64,000 bases of DNA, taken from NCBI RefSeq assembly GCF_000419585.1, contig NZ_ATTH01000001.1, forward strand, positions 332,005 to 396,004. Direction: 5' to 3'. Both the position numbers and the translations under genes were made by a program. Source of the stretch: Salisaeta longa DSM 21114. GTDB lineage: Bacteria; Bacteroidota; Rhodothermia; Rhodothermales; Salinibacteraceae. The notes below the pieces were generated by a model. The model was not told where the DNA came from, did no database searches, and worked only from the letters and a program-made list of their open reading frames with translations. Shown here one piece after another: positions 9,283-18,264 of the stretch. Each line of letters opens with the position of its first letter. Position 1 is the first letter of the stretch.

Positions 9283-10692
9283 CTATTGCCCGGCGTTCTT
9301 GCCGTTCTGGCGGGCGAGGGCGCGAATCAGGTCGCTCTTGGTGAGTACGCTGTAGGTGCCGGGCGTTTGTTGGTCTTCCACGAGCACGGCCCCGGCATCC
9401 TGGTCGAGGTAGGCCGAGAGGTGCTCGAGGTGGAGCGAAGCCGGCACCACCGGCAGCGGATCGCCCATGACGCCGCGCACGGCTTCGTCGCGGGCGGACG
9501 GGTGGTTGAGCAGGTGGTTGAGGATGCGCGTTTCGGTGAGGCTGCCCACAATGTTGCTGTCGGCATCCACGACGGGCATCTGCGAGATGCCGTTGTGCGT
9601 CATGGTGTCGATCACCGCGCCCAGCGTGTCGTCCGGCGAGGCCGTGATGACGTCGGAGGTGTCGCGGGCCTCGACCACGGCGCCCGCGGTGACGTCCGAG
9701 GAGCGCTCCAAGAACCCGTGGTTGGTCATCCACTCGTCGTTGTAGGTCTTCGACAAGTAGCGGAAGCCCGAGTCGGGCAGTAGCACCACCACGACGTCGT
9801 CTTCGGTGAGGGCGTCGCGGTGGGCGTTGAGCCAGTCGAGCGCGCCGGCCATGGCCATGCCGCACGATTGCCCGATGAACAGCCCCTCCTCGCGGGCCAG
9901 GCGGCGCGTCATCTGCATGGCGGCCTTGTCATCGACCCGCACAAAGTCGTCGACGATGTCGAAATCCATGTTTTCGGGCAGAATGTCCTCCCCCACGCCC
10001 TCGGTGAAGTAGGGGTAGATCTCGTCCTCGTCAAACACGCCTTCGTGGAAGTAGGTGTAGAAGGCCGAGCCGTACGGATCGACGCCCACGACGGTCAGGT
10101 CGCTGGTCTTTTCCTTCAGATACTTCGAGGTGCCGCTGATGGTGCCGCCGGTGCCGGCGCCTGCAATGTAGTGCGTAATGCGTCCCTCGGTTTGCTCCCA
10201 AAGCTCGGGACCGGTTGTTTGGTAGTGGGCCTCGGCGTTGGCGGGGTTGTCGTACTGGTTGAGGTAGATGGAATTGGGGATCTCGTCGGCCAAGCGGCGG
10301 GCCACCGAGTAGTACGAGCGCGGATCGTCGGGCTCCACATTGGTGGGGCAGATGAGCACTTCGGCGCCCAGGCCGCGCAGCACGTCCACCTTTTCCTTGC
10401 TCTGCTTGTCGGTGGTGGTAAAGATGCAGCGGTAGCCTTTGGCGATGGCGGCAATGGCCAACCCGGCGCCCGTGTTGCCGCTCGTGCCTTCAATGATGGT
10501 GCCGCCCGGCTCAATGGCGCCGCGCGCTTCGGCGTCTTCAATCATCTGAAGGCCGATGCGGTCCTTTACCGACCCGCCCGGATTGAAAAACTCCACCTTA
10601 CCGAGTACTGTGCAAGGGAGGTCTGCTGCGAGATCGTTGATTCGCACCAGCGGTGTATTGCCGATTGTGCCCAAAACGCTGTCGTGCCACAT
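9283..10692 (-). CDS. Cystathionine beta-synthase type PLP enzyme with CBS pair
   Basis: 469 aa. Residues 1-~325 form a fold type II PLP enzyme, with the Schiff-base lysine K43 in GGSVKDRIG, the substrate loop EGTSGNTG, and the phosphate-binding loop GAGTGGTISG. Residues ~340-465 hold two CBS motifs (TLGAVIDTMTHNGISQMPVV and the C-terminal copy). The layout is that of cystathionine beta-synthase, which joins serine and homocysteine; a cysteine synthase activity is also possible for this family. The CBS pair would allow nucleotide or SAM sensing. It fits the sulfur theme of the window (cysS, SAM riboswitch, YpdA). Confidence 0.9.
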   Translation of the reverse strand: MWHDSVLGTIGNTPLVRINDLAADLPCTVLGKVEFFNPGGSVKDRIGLQMIEDAEARGAIEPGGTIIEGTSGNTGAGLAIAAIAKGYRCIFTTTDKQSKEKVDVLRGLGAEVLICPTNVEPDDPRSYYSVARRLADEIPNSIYLNQYDNPANAEAHYQTTGPELWEQTEGRITHYIAGAGTGGTISGTSKYLKEKTSDLTVVGVDPYGSAFYTYFHEGVFDEDEIYPYFTEGVGEDILPENMDFDIVDDFVRVDDKAAMQMTRRLAREEGLFIGQSCGMAMAGALDWLNAHRDALTEDDVVVVLLPDSGFRYLSKTYNDEWMTNHGFLERSSDVTAGAVVEARDTSDVITASPDDTLGAVIDTMTHNGISQMPVVDADSNIVGSLTETRILNHLLNHPSARDEAVRGVMGDPLPVVPASLHLEHLSAYLDQDAGAVLVEDQQTPGTYSVLTKSDLIRALARQNGKNAGQ

Positions 10693-10831
10693 GGTCTCTG
10701 TTGATTGCGCAAGGTCATTGAAGTCGCCGCTTCATGCGGCGGCACCTCAAACATACGAATGAGGATGCCCGCCTTCATGGGATTGCCCATGAACCTCCCA
10801 TACGCTCTTCCGCCGCTATTGATTTTTTGCG

Positions 10832-12268
10832 ATGCTTCCTGTTGATGCCGAACTGCTCATTGCCACCGGCACGGCCGATGGCTCGATTGTTCATTGCAAC
10901 GATGCGTGGCGTTCGGTGATCGGCCCGCGCAGCACGCCATGGGCCCGCCTCTCGGACGACGATGCCAAGCTGGCGCTCACGGCCCTGGGGGAAGCCGCTG
11001 CGGGGACGCTTGTAACCAACCAAATTGTAAGCGCGACGGTGGCCGACCGCGACGACCCGTTGCCGGTCCTTCTCAACTTCATCCCCGTGAAGCACGAAGA
11101 CGATGCGTCGAAGGCCGTAACCGTGACGGGCGAAGTGATGGCTGAGCCCTCCACGTGGATGAACAACCAAACCACGCGGCATCGCATGGAGGCGCTGGGC
11201 CGCATGACGATGGGCGTGGCGCACGACCTGAATAACTTGCTGAGCGGGCTGCTTGGCCATATTGAACTGCTCGGCGAGCGCGTTCCCAAGGATGCGCCCG
11301 ATATGGCATCGGCGCTGCAAACCATTGATCGGGCAGCGAGCGATGGGGCGGCGCTCATCAACAAGCTGCAGCGCTACATTCGGCAGGATACCGAGGTGCA
11401 CTTTGCGCCCGTCGACCTGCCGGAGCTGGTGGAGGACTGCATCAAGCTCACGCAGCCGTACTGGCGCAACGAGCCGCGGCGCCAAGGCATTCGCATCGAC
11501 GTGGTGCGCGAGTTTGAGCCGGTGCCGCCGGTACAGGGCGCGGCCACCGAGCTGCGCGAGGTGTTCGTCAACCTCATCCTGAATGCCGTGCAGGCTATGC
11601 CCGCAGGCGGCGTGCTTACCTTTCGCACGTGGCACGACCCCGCGTCGGGCGTAAACGTAAGTGTGGAAGACACCGGCACCGGCATGCCCGAGAAGGTGCA
11701 GCAACGCATCTTCGATCCGCTCTTTACCACCAAGGGCGACCAGGGCACCGGCATGGGACTGGCCGCCAGCTACGGCATTGTGCGCGAGCATCAGGCCGCC
11801 ATCGAGGTCGATAGCACCGAGGGCGAAGGCTCCACCTTTACCATCACGTTTCCGTCCTCCGATCAGGAAGCCCCGACGGCGCCAACGGCTCCAGCGCCGT
11901 CTGAAGCCCCGGCGCCCGCGCGGGTGCTGGTCGTCGACGACGAAGAGATGGTGCGCTCGACCCTCACCAAGCTGCTCAAGCTCAAGGGCCACACGGTGCA
12001 CACCGCTTCCTCAGGTCCCGATGCGCTGTCCATTGTAGATGACACCGCGCTCGATATTGTGTTTACCGACTTTGGCATGCCCGAAATGACCGGCGCCGTG
12101 CTTGCGCAAACCCTGCACGATCGGCAGCCCAGCCTGCCCGTCGTGCTGCTCACCGGCTACACCGAGCCCGATGTCGATGTGCGCCACGTGCGCACAGTGC
12201 TCACCAAACCGTTTAAGCTCGCCGACCTTCAAGAGGTCATCCACACCTACGTGCAAACTGCCAGATGA
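10832..12268 (+). CDS. Soluble hybrid histidine kinase with C-terminal receiver
   Basis: 478 aa without signal peptide or membrane segment, so it should act in the cytoplasm. Residues ~1-100 look PAS-like. The H-box is MTMGVAHDLNNLLSG. The N-box is VFVNLILNAVQAMP, the G1 box VEDTGTGMP, and the F/G2 region IFDPLFTTKGDQGTGMGLA. An Ala/Pro linker leads to a receiver domain from about residue 365, with VLVVDDEE, the acceptor Asp in DIVFTDFGMPEM and Lys in VLTKPF. It stands alone, divergent from the CBS-domain enzyme, with no partner regulator next to it. The input signal is unknown. Confidence 0.9.
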   Translation: MLPVDAELLIATGTADGSIVHCNDAWRSVIGPRSTPWARLSDDDAKLALTALGEAAAGTLVTNQIVSATVADRDDPLPVLLNFIPVKHEDDASKAVTVTGEVMAEPSTWMNNQTTRHRMEALGRMTMGVAHDLNNLLSGLLGHIELLGERVPKDAPDMASALQTIDRAASDGAALINKLQRYIRQDTEVHFAPVDLPELVEDCIKLTQPYWRNEPRRQGIRIDVVREFEPVPPVQGAATELREVFVNLILNAVQAMPAGGVLTFRTWHDPASGVNVSVEDTGTGMPEKVQQRIFDPLFTTKGDQGTGMGLAASYGIVREHQAAIEVDSTEGEGSTFTITFPSSDQEAPTAPTAPAPSEAPAPARVLVVDDEEMVRSTLTKLLKLKGHTVHTASSGPDALSIVDDTALDIVFTDFGMPEMTGAVLAQTLHDRQPSLPVVLLTGYTEPDVDVRHVRTVLTKPFKLADLQEVIHTYVQTAR

Positions 12269-12427
12269 ACAGCAGCCGTTACGAGATCATTGAATCTGGT
12301 GTGCCAACATGGCATCATTGTGGTTCTGTATCTAGTTGGTGTGATTCTTGACCTGGGTACGGCGTCCTATGATGCGCCGGCATCTTGCCGCCTGGCTCTC
12401 CATTCTTTCTGATCATTCCCCGCTCGC

Positions 12428-14944
12428 ATGACTGATTTCAATGCGTTCGATCTTGACGATCCGTTCGACGAGACGTCGTCGGAGCAGAGCATCCCGCTGC
12501 CCACCCCCGACGAGGAAATCGAGATGGGACGTGCCGATGTGCCGGACGAACTGCCGATTCTTACGCTGCGCAACACCGTGCTCTTCCCGGGCGTCGTGCT
12601 GCCCATCACGGTGGGGCGCGATGCCTCGCTTGAACTTGTGAAAGAAGCGTTTGAGCACGACGCGCTCATCGGCGTGGTGGCCCAGCGCACGGCCGAGATT
12701 GAGACGCCAACCTCCGAGGACCTGTATCGCACGGGCACCGTCGCCGAAATCTTGAAGCTCATCAAGATGCCGGACGGCTCCAAGTCGATTGTCATTCAGG
12801 GCAAGCGTCGCTTCCAGATTGAAGCGTTCACGCAAACCGAGCCGTATTTTCGCGCGCAGGTGGCGCCCATGCCTGAAGACCCGGCGCCCGAGCATGTCGA
12901 GATGCAGGCGCTCATCCGGTCGATCAAGGAGCTGGCCATCCAAATCGTTCACAAAGCGCCCAACCTGCCCAGCGAGGCGGCCGAGGCGATTGAGAACATC
13001 GAGAGCCCGGCGTTCCTGATCCACTTCATCGCCTCCAACTTGCAGGTCGATGTGGAGACGAAGCAGGACATCCTTTCCACGACCGGGCTGGTGGAGCGCG
13101 CCCGCACGGTGATGGACCAGCTGCAGGAAGAGCTGCAGGTGCTGGAGCTCTCCGAGGAGATCCGTTCGCGCGTAAAAACCGATGTGGATGAGCAGCAGCG
13201 CGAGTACCTCCTGCGTCAGCAGATGAAGGCGATTCAGGAGGAGCTGGGCGAGGCCGACGACAGCGCCGAGATTGAGGAGCTGCGCGACCGGGCCCGCGAG
13301 AAAAACCTCCCGGAGCACGCGCAAGAACAAGTCGACAAGCAGCTTACGCGGCTGGCGCGCACCAACCCCGCCGCGCCCGACTATGCCGTCACGCGCAACT
13401 ACATCGACTGGATCTTGGATCTTCCGTGGGAGGAATACTCCGAAGACCAGCTCGATATTCAGCGGGCCGAGACGATCCTCGACGAGGACCACTACGGGCT
13501 GGAGGATGTGAAGAAGCGCATCCTGGAGTACCTGGCGGTGCTGAAGCTCAAAAACGACATGAAGGCGCCCATCTTGTGCCTCCACGGGCCGCCGGGCGTG
13601 GGGAAAACCAGCCTGGGCAAGAGCATCGCGCGGGCGCTGGGCCGCAACTTCGTGCGCATGAGCCTGGGCGGCGTGCGCGACGAGGCCGAGATTCGCGGGC
13701 ATCGCCGGACGTACGTGGGCGCGCTGCCGGGCCGCATCATTCAGGGCATCAAAAAGGCGGGCACCAACAACCCCGTGTTCATGCTCGACGAGGTCGACAA
13801 GCTCGACTCCGGCTTCCAGGGCGATCCGTCGTCGGCCCTGCTGGAGGTGCTCGATCCGGAGCAGAACGACAACTTCAACGACCACTACCTGGAGCTCGAC
13901 TACGACCTCTCGAAGGTGCTCTTTGTGGCCACGGCCAACTACGTGGAGCGCATTCCGGCGCCGCTGCGTGACCGCATGGAGATGATTGAGATTACCGGCT
14001 ACACGCAGAACGAGAAGGTGCAGATTGCCAAGCAATACCTGGTGCCGCGCCAGATCGAGGAAAATGGGCTCAGCGACGATCAGCTGACGCTCGCCGATGA
14101 TGCGCTGGCCCTGCTCATTGACGGCTACACCCGCGAGAGTGGCGTGCGGCAGTTGGAGCGCTCGATTGGGGCGGTGGCGCGTAGCATTGCGAAGCGAGTG
14201 GCCACCGGGGAAACGGAAGCGGCGACTGTGGAAGCGAGCGACCTAGAGGAGCTGCTAGGCGCTCGGAAGTTCTTCAGCGACGTGGCACAGCGCACGGAGG
14301 TGCCGGGCGTGGCCACCGGGCTGGCGTGGACGCCCACCGGCGGCGACATTCTGTTCATCGAGGCCTCGCTGTCGCGCGGCACGGGACGCATGACGCTCAC
14401 GGGCCAGCTGGGCGACGTGATGAAGGAGTCGGCCCAGGCGGCGCTCTCGTACGTGAAGGCGCATGCGGACGACCTCGGCATCCCGCAGGACGCCTTCCGC
14501 TACTGGGACTTGCACGTGCACGTGCCGGCAGGCGCCATCCCGAAAGACGGCCCCTCGGCCGGTACGGCGATTCTGTCGGCGTTGGTGTCGGCGTTTACGC
14601 AGCGCCGCGTGAAGCATACCATTGCCATGACCGGCGAGATTACGCTGCGTGGCCTGGTGCTGCCGGTGGGCGGCATCAAGGAGAAGGTGCTGGCGGCCAA
14701 GCGGGCGGGCATCGAGCAGGTGCTGCTCCCGAAGAAGAACGAGAAAGACGTGAAGGAGATTAAGGACGAGGCCCTGGAGGGGCTCACCATCACGTACGCC
14801 GAGCGCATGGATCCGGTGATTGACACGGTGCTGGAGCCCGAGCCCATGACGGACCCCGAGGCGTTCTTCGCGGTGCCCGATCATGAGAAAGGCTCGTACC
14901 GCAACGCTAAACCAGCGGAGGCCGTCACCGTTGAGGCGTCGTAG
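12428..14944 (+). CDS. lon: ATP-dependent Lon protease
   Basis: 838 aa. The N-terminal substrate domain (residues ~40-235, starting LPILTLRNTVLFPGVVLPI) is followed by a coiled-coil region with LRQQMKAIQEELGE. The AAA+ ATPase has Walker A GPPGVGKT at ~387-394 and Walker B VFMLDEVDK. The protease domain has the Ser-Lys dyad S710 (KDGPSAGT) and K753 (GGIKEKVLAAK). It degrades misfolded and regulatory proteins in the cytoplasm. There is a short acidic N-terminus and a ~30 residue C-terminal tail beyond the usual end. No heat-shock element is clear upstream. Confidence 0.97.
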   Translation: MTDFNAFDLDDPFDETSSEQSIPLPTPDEEIEMGRADVPDELPILTLRNTVLFPGVVLPITVGRDASLELVKEAFEHDALIGVVAQRTAEIETPTSEDLYRTGTVAEILKLIKMPDGSKSIVIQGKRRFQIEAFTQTEPYFRAQVAPMPEDPAPEHVEMQALIRSIKELAIQIVHKAPNLPSEAAEAIENIESPAFLIHFIASNLQVDVETKQDILSTTGLVERARTVMDQLQEELQVLELSEEIRSRVKTDVDEQQREYLLRQQMKAIQEELGEADDSAEIEELRDRAREKNLPEHAQEQVDKQLTRLARTNPAAPDYAVTRNYIDWILDLPWEEYSEDQLDIQRAETILDEDHYGLEDVKKRILEYLAVLKLKNDMKAPILCLHGPPGVGKTSLGKSIARALGRNFVRMSLGGVRDEAEIRGHRRTYVGALPGRIIQGIKKAGTNNPVFMLDEVDKLDSGFQGDPSSALLEVLDPEQNDNFNDHYLELDYDLSKVLFVATANYVERIPAPLRDRMEMIEITGYTQNEKVQIAKQYLVPRQIEENGLSDDQLTLADDALALLIDGYTRESGVRQLERSIGAVARSIAKRVATGETEAATVEASDLEELLGARKFFSDVAQRTEVPGVATGLAWTPTGGDILFIEASLSRGTGRMTLTGQLGDVMKESAQAALSYVKAHADDLGIPQDAFRYWDLHVHVPAGAIPKDGPSAGTAILSALVSAFTQRRVKHTIAMTGEITLRGLVLPVGGIKEKVLAAKRAGIEQVLLPKKNEKDVKEIKDEALEGLTITYAERMDPVIDTVLEPEPMTDPEAFFAVPDHEKGSYRNAKPAEAVTVEAS

Positions 14945-15067
14945 GCGCTGCGAGATTCCCGTGTGCGGCCACGCGCTACGGCGCTATGTCGCACGCTCGT
15001 TCCGCTGCCGCCGTTTGAAGACAACCGCTGACCGCCCCTGCCTGATAGCTTTTGCGCCCCCAAGCCC

Positions 15068-15541
15068 ATGAAACTGCTCCGCACCGGATGGATGATCGCT
15101 GCCACGTGCCTGCTTGTTGCCTGCGGGGGGCCACGGGCGGCGGTGGCGCCCGCCCCTGAGGTGCTTCCGCAGGAGGGGCAGGCCAGTTACATCAGCGACG
15201 CGCTGGCGGGTAATACCACGGCGAGCGGTGAGCCGTACCGGCCGTCGGCGCTTACGGCGGCGCATCGGCAGCTACCCTTTGGCACGCGGGTGCGCGTGCG
15301 GCGGCTGGACACGGGGGCCTCGGTGGTGGTGCGCATCAACGACCGCGGCCCGTTTGTTGACGGGCGCATCATCGATCTCTCGAAGGCCGCGGCGCGCCGT
15401 ATCCGCATGATTCGCGCGGGCATCGTGCCGGTGCGCGTTACGCTCGTAGAGCGCGCCCGCTCGTACGTTACGGCGCCGCCACGCGCCACGCCGGCCCCGG
15501 TGGCCCCAGCGGCCCCGGCCGATCCGTCGGGCGGATGGTAA
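15068..15541 (+). CDS. RlpA-like double-psi beta-barrel lipoprotein
   Basis: 157 aa. The N-terminus is a lipoprotein signal with lipobox LLVAC (Cys19). The domain has QASYISDALAGNTTASGEPY, AAHRQLPFGTRVRVRR, and INDRGPFVDGRIIDLS, which is the RlpA double-psi beta-barrel. RlpA proteins are lytic transglycosylases or peptidoglycan-binding proteins at the septum. No SPOR domain is present; the protein ends in an Ala/Pro tail. It is convergent with the kinase gene on the minus strand. Confidence 0.88.
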   Translation: MKLLRTGWMIAATCLLVACGGPRAAVAPAPEVLPQEGQASYISDALAGNTTASGEPYRPSALTAAHRQLPFGTRVRVRRLDTGASVVVRINDRGPFVDGRIIDLSKAAARRIRMIRAGIVPVRVTLVERARSYVTAPPRATPAPVAPAAPADPSGGW

Positions 15542-15575
15542 CGGGCGCCCCGTTCACTGCCCCCGGCGGCCGCGC

Positions 15576-16235
15576 TCACTCGTCGGGAAACAGCCCAAAG
15601 AGACGGCTCTCGATGCGGTTGATCACATCGCGCCGGTCTTTCTCGTCGTTGACGAAGTCGAGCTCGTCCACGTCAATAATCATCTTGGGGCCCAAGTCGT
15701 AGGTGTCAATCCAGCGCTCGTAGTGGCCCTGCAGGCGCTCCAGGTAGTCAATGCGGATGGTCGACTCGTAGTTGCGGCCGCGCTGCTGAATGTGGTTCAC
15801 CAGCGTGGGCACCGAAGCCCGCAGGTACACCAGCAGCGTAGGCGGCTGCAGGTACGACGTCATGATCGAAAAGAGCTCGGTGTAATTCTCGTAATCGCGC
15901 GGGCTCATCAAATTCATCTGATGGAGGTTGCGCGCAAAGATCTCGGCATCCTCGTAGATCGACCGATCTTGCACCACCGAGGCGTCAATGGTCTCAATGT
16001 GCTGCTGGTGCTTGAACCGGCTCGACAGAAAAAACACCTGCAGGTTAAAGGACCACCGCCGCATGTCGTTGTAGAAATCCGTGAGGTACGGATTGTTATC
16101 CACCTGCTCGTAAAAGGCTTCCCAGCCAAAATAGTCGCTCAAAATTTCGGTCAGGGAGCTTTTCCCGGCGCCAATATTTCCGGAGATGGCCACGTACTTT
16201 TTTTTCCGTGGCGCGTCATCGAACAAGTCGGGCAT
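15576..16235 (-). CDS. Deoxynucleoside kinase
   Basis: 219 aa. The P-loop is ISGNIGAGKSSLTEIL near the N-terminus. The substrate residues follow the dNK family: the Glu/Gln of FYEQVDNNPYL, the DRSIYEDAEIFA motif, and the LID arginines in QQRGRNYESTIRIDYL. It phosphorylates deoxynucleosides (deoxyadenosine/deoxyguanosine type is likely in this phylum) for salvage in the cytoplasm. The ATG at 16235 is preferred over an upstream in-frame start at 16286, which would add 17 unlike residues. Confidence 0.9.
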   Translation of the reverse strand: MPDLFDDAPRKKKYVAISGNIGAGKSSLTEILSDYFGWEAFYEQVDNNPYLTDFYNDMRRWSFNLQVFFLSSRFKHQQHIETIDASVVQDRSIYEDAEIFARNLHQMNLMSPRDYENYTELFSIMTSYLQPPTLLVYLRASVPTLVNHIQQRGRNYESTIRIDYLERLQGHYERWIDTYDLGPKMIIDVDELDFVNDEKDRRDVINRIESRLFGLFPDE

Positions 16236-16345
16236 GGGTGAAGCGATGCAGGTGAACACAAGTGAATGAAGGATCGCCGATGCCAAACGATGAGCACAGG
16301 CGGTCGGTCCGTGGAAAAATGGCGCACGCCGGGATCTTGTTGCAA

Positions 16346-16358
16346 GTTGATCATCAAC
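16346..16358. promoter_or_regulatory. Palindrome in divergent intergenic region
   Basis: GTTGATCATCAAC is a perfect odd dyad (six base arms around one C) in the 173 bp between the deoxynucleoside kinase gene and the lipoprotein hydrolase gene. It may be an operator for one or both. No regulator gene is adjacent. Confidence 0.25.
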
Positions 16359-16408
16359 CTAGCGGGCGGGTTGCGCGTGAGTGATGCGGTGTTTCTCCTC
16401 AATAGCGC

Positions 16409-17266
16409 ATGCGCATGGACGTCTTCCGCTGGTTTGTTCTTCTCTTGCTCGTTACTGCTACCGGCTGCACCACCATTCCCATCGGCGAAGATGCGGTGTT
16501 TATGCCCAAGCCGTCGGTGACGCCGGCGTCGTTCGATCATGAGACGGTGCAGCTTTCGTCGGTCTACTTTTCGTCGTACGATTCGACGCGCCTGAACGGC
16601 TGGTACCTCTCGCAGCCCGGCGCGCAGGCCACGGTCCTCTTCTTTGGCGGCAACGGCTTTTACCTGGTGCAATCGCTTGGGTACATCCGGGCCCTCACCC
16701 AATTTCCGGTCAACGTGTTTATGTGGGATTACCGGGGGTACGGCAACAGCGGGGGCGTGCCCAGCGTGGCCGCGTTTAAGCGCGACGCGCTGGCCGCCTA
16801 CGATTTTGTCCGACAGCGCTACGACGTGCCGTCCGAGCGCTTGCTGGTACACGGGCACTCGCTCGGTACGTTTTTGGCGACGCACACCGCGGCGCGCCGC
16901 GACGTGGCAGGCGTTGTGCTCGAAAATCCAGCCACCGACGTGCGCGGCTGGGTGAACGGCCTGGCGCCCTGGTTTGTGCGCTTGTTCATCGACTTCGAGA
17001 TTGCGCCGGCGCTGCGCGACGAAAGCAACCTGGCGCTGGTGCGCACGCTCGATGCGCCGCTGCTTGTGGTTGGCGGAACGGCCGATAACATCACGGCCCC
17101 CGAGATGGCGCGCACCCTGCATGCGGCGGCCGCTGTACCCCGCAAGCGCTTGGTGATGATTGCGGGCGGCGGGCACAACAAACTGTACACGTACGATGCC
17201 TACACCGCGGCGTATCAAGACTTCTTAGCGCCTATCCTTTCGGGAGCCGGCGAAGCTAGATATTGA
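16409..17266 (+). CDS. Lipoprotein alpha/beta hydrolase
   Basis: 285 aa. The lipoprotein signal ends in VTATGC. The hydrolase fold shows the oxyanion region FFGGNGFYL, DYRGYGNSGG, the nucleophile elbow GHSLG, a late acid in GGTADN and the His in AGGGHN. These are the features of the serine hydrolases related to BEM46/FrsA-like proteins. It is probably anchored to the inner face of the outer membrane or the outer face of the inner membrane. The substrate is unknown. Two close ATGs (16409, 16415) are possible starts. Confidence 0.82.
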   Translation: MRMDVFRWFVLLLLVTATGCTTIPIGEDAVFMPKPSVTPASFDHETVQLSSVYFSSYDSTRLNGWYLSQPGAQATVLFFGGNGFYLVQSLGYIRALTQFPVNVFMWDYRGYGNSGGVPSVAAFKRDALAAYDFVRQRYDVPSERLLVHGHSLGTFLATHTAARRDVAGVVLENPATDVRGWVNGLAPWFVRLFIDFEIAPALRDESNLALVRTLDAPLLVVGGTADNITAPEMARTLHAAAAVPRKRLVMIAGGGHNKLYTYDAYTAAYQDFLAPILSGAGEARY

Positions 17267-17356
17267 CTGTCTTTAAATTGGCTTTGCTGGTGAACACCCT
17301 GTGCGGCCCGCGGTTGATCCTGCGCTCTTGAACGCGCATCATTGACCGCATGCTGC

Positions 17357-18097
17357 ATGGATCCTTCCGCCTTGAACGTAACACTGGCTGCGCTGCTTAC
17401 GGCCGTGGCCACCGGGTTGGGCGCGCTGCCCTTCTTTTTCTACCAGAACTTTTCGTCTGTGGCCCTCGGCCGGGCCAACGGACTCGCGGCCGGTCTGATG
17501 CTCTCGGCAAGCGGCATGCTCGTGTACGAAGGGTACCTGCACAGCCTCGGGCGTATGGCGCTTGGCGTTGGGCTTGGCGTGGTGGCCATCGCCATCAGCC
17601 GGTACCTGCTTGATGGATCGGACGAGGAGGCTGCGGTAGGACAGCTCCGCGGTGCCGACGCGCTGGAGGCGCTGCTCATTGTAGGCGTCATGACGGCCCA
17701 TTCGTTTGCCGAAGGCGTGGGCGTAGGCGTATCGTACGGCGATGGCGACACGCTAGGGGTCTTCGTTACGGTGGCCATCGCCATCCACAACATCCCCGAA
17801 GGCCTGGCCATCAGCCTGGTGCTGGTGCCGCGGGGCGTGTCGGCGTGGAAGGCCGGGGGGTGGAGCGTTGTGTCGAGCCTGCCGCAGCCGCTGATGGCGT
17901 TGCCGGCGTTCCTGTTTGTGGAATCGTTTGCGCCGGTGCTGCCGGTGGGGCTCGGGTTTGCCGCGGGGGCGATGGCGTGGATGGTGGGCCGCGAGATGAT
18001 CCCCGAAGCGCTTGGCGACGCGCCGCCCCGCACGGTGGCGGGTGCCGTTGCGGTGGGCCTGGTGGCCATGACGCTGTTTCAGTACCTGATGCATTAG
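17357..18097 (+). CDS. ZIP family divalent metal transporter
   Basis: 246 aa with about eight hydrophobic segments. The two metal-binding helices carry the family motifs: HSFAEGVGVG in the fourth and HNIPEGLAIS in the fifth. ZIP proteins carry Zn2+ or other divalent cations into the cytoplasm. The charged loop LDGSDEEAAVGQLRGADA lies between helices three and four. I use the ATG at 17357; a TTG at 17342 is in frame. No metal-regulator site is visible upstream. Confidence 0.88.
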   Translation: MDPSALNVTLAALLTAVATGLGALPFFFYQNFSSVALGRANGLAAGLMLSASGMLVYEGYLHSLGRMALGVGLGVVAIAISRYLLDGSDEEAAVGQLRGADALEALLIVGVMTAHSFAEGVGVGVSYGDGDTLGVFVTVAIAIHNIPEGLAISLVLVPRGVSAWKAGGWSVVSSLPQPLMALPAFLFVESFAPVLPVGLGFAAGAMAWMVGREMIPEALGDAPPRTVAGAVAVGLVAMTLFQYLMH

Positions 18098-18193
18098 CGC
18101 TGTGCGCCCCTCGCGGACTGCGCTGGTCCGGGCAGCCGCCGTTGCTTTTTCGACATCGCAGGGGGAGCTCCCAACCAGCGCATGCAAATGCAA

Positions 18194-18223
18194 ACCGCCG
18201 GAGCCTTGGCGGGCTCCGGCGGT
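18194..18223 (-). terminator. Hairpin between convergent ZIP and susD genes
   Basis: A perfect 12 bp stem (ACCGCCGGAGCC with GGCTCCGGCGGT) around a six-base loop lies in the 167 bp between the two converging genes. On the minus strand the stem is followed by TTTGC, a short T tract, so it best serves susD. It may also stop transcription from the ZIP gene. Confidence 0.6.
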
Positions 18224-18264
18224 GTAGGTTCGGTGTAGCAAGCGTCGTGTATAAACCGGCGCCA

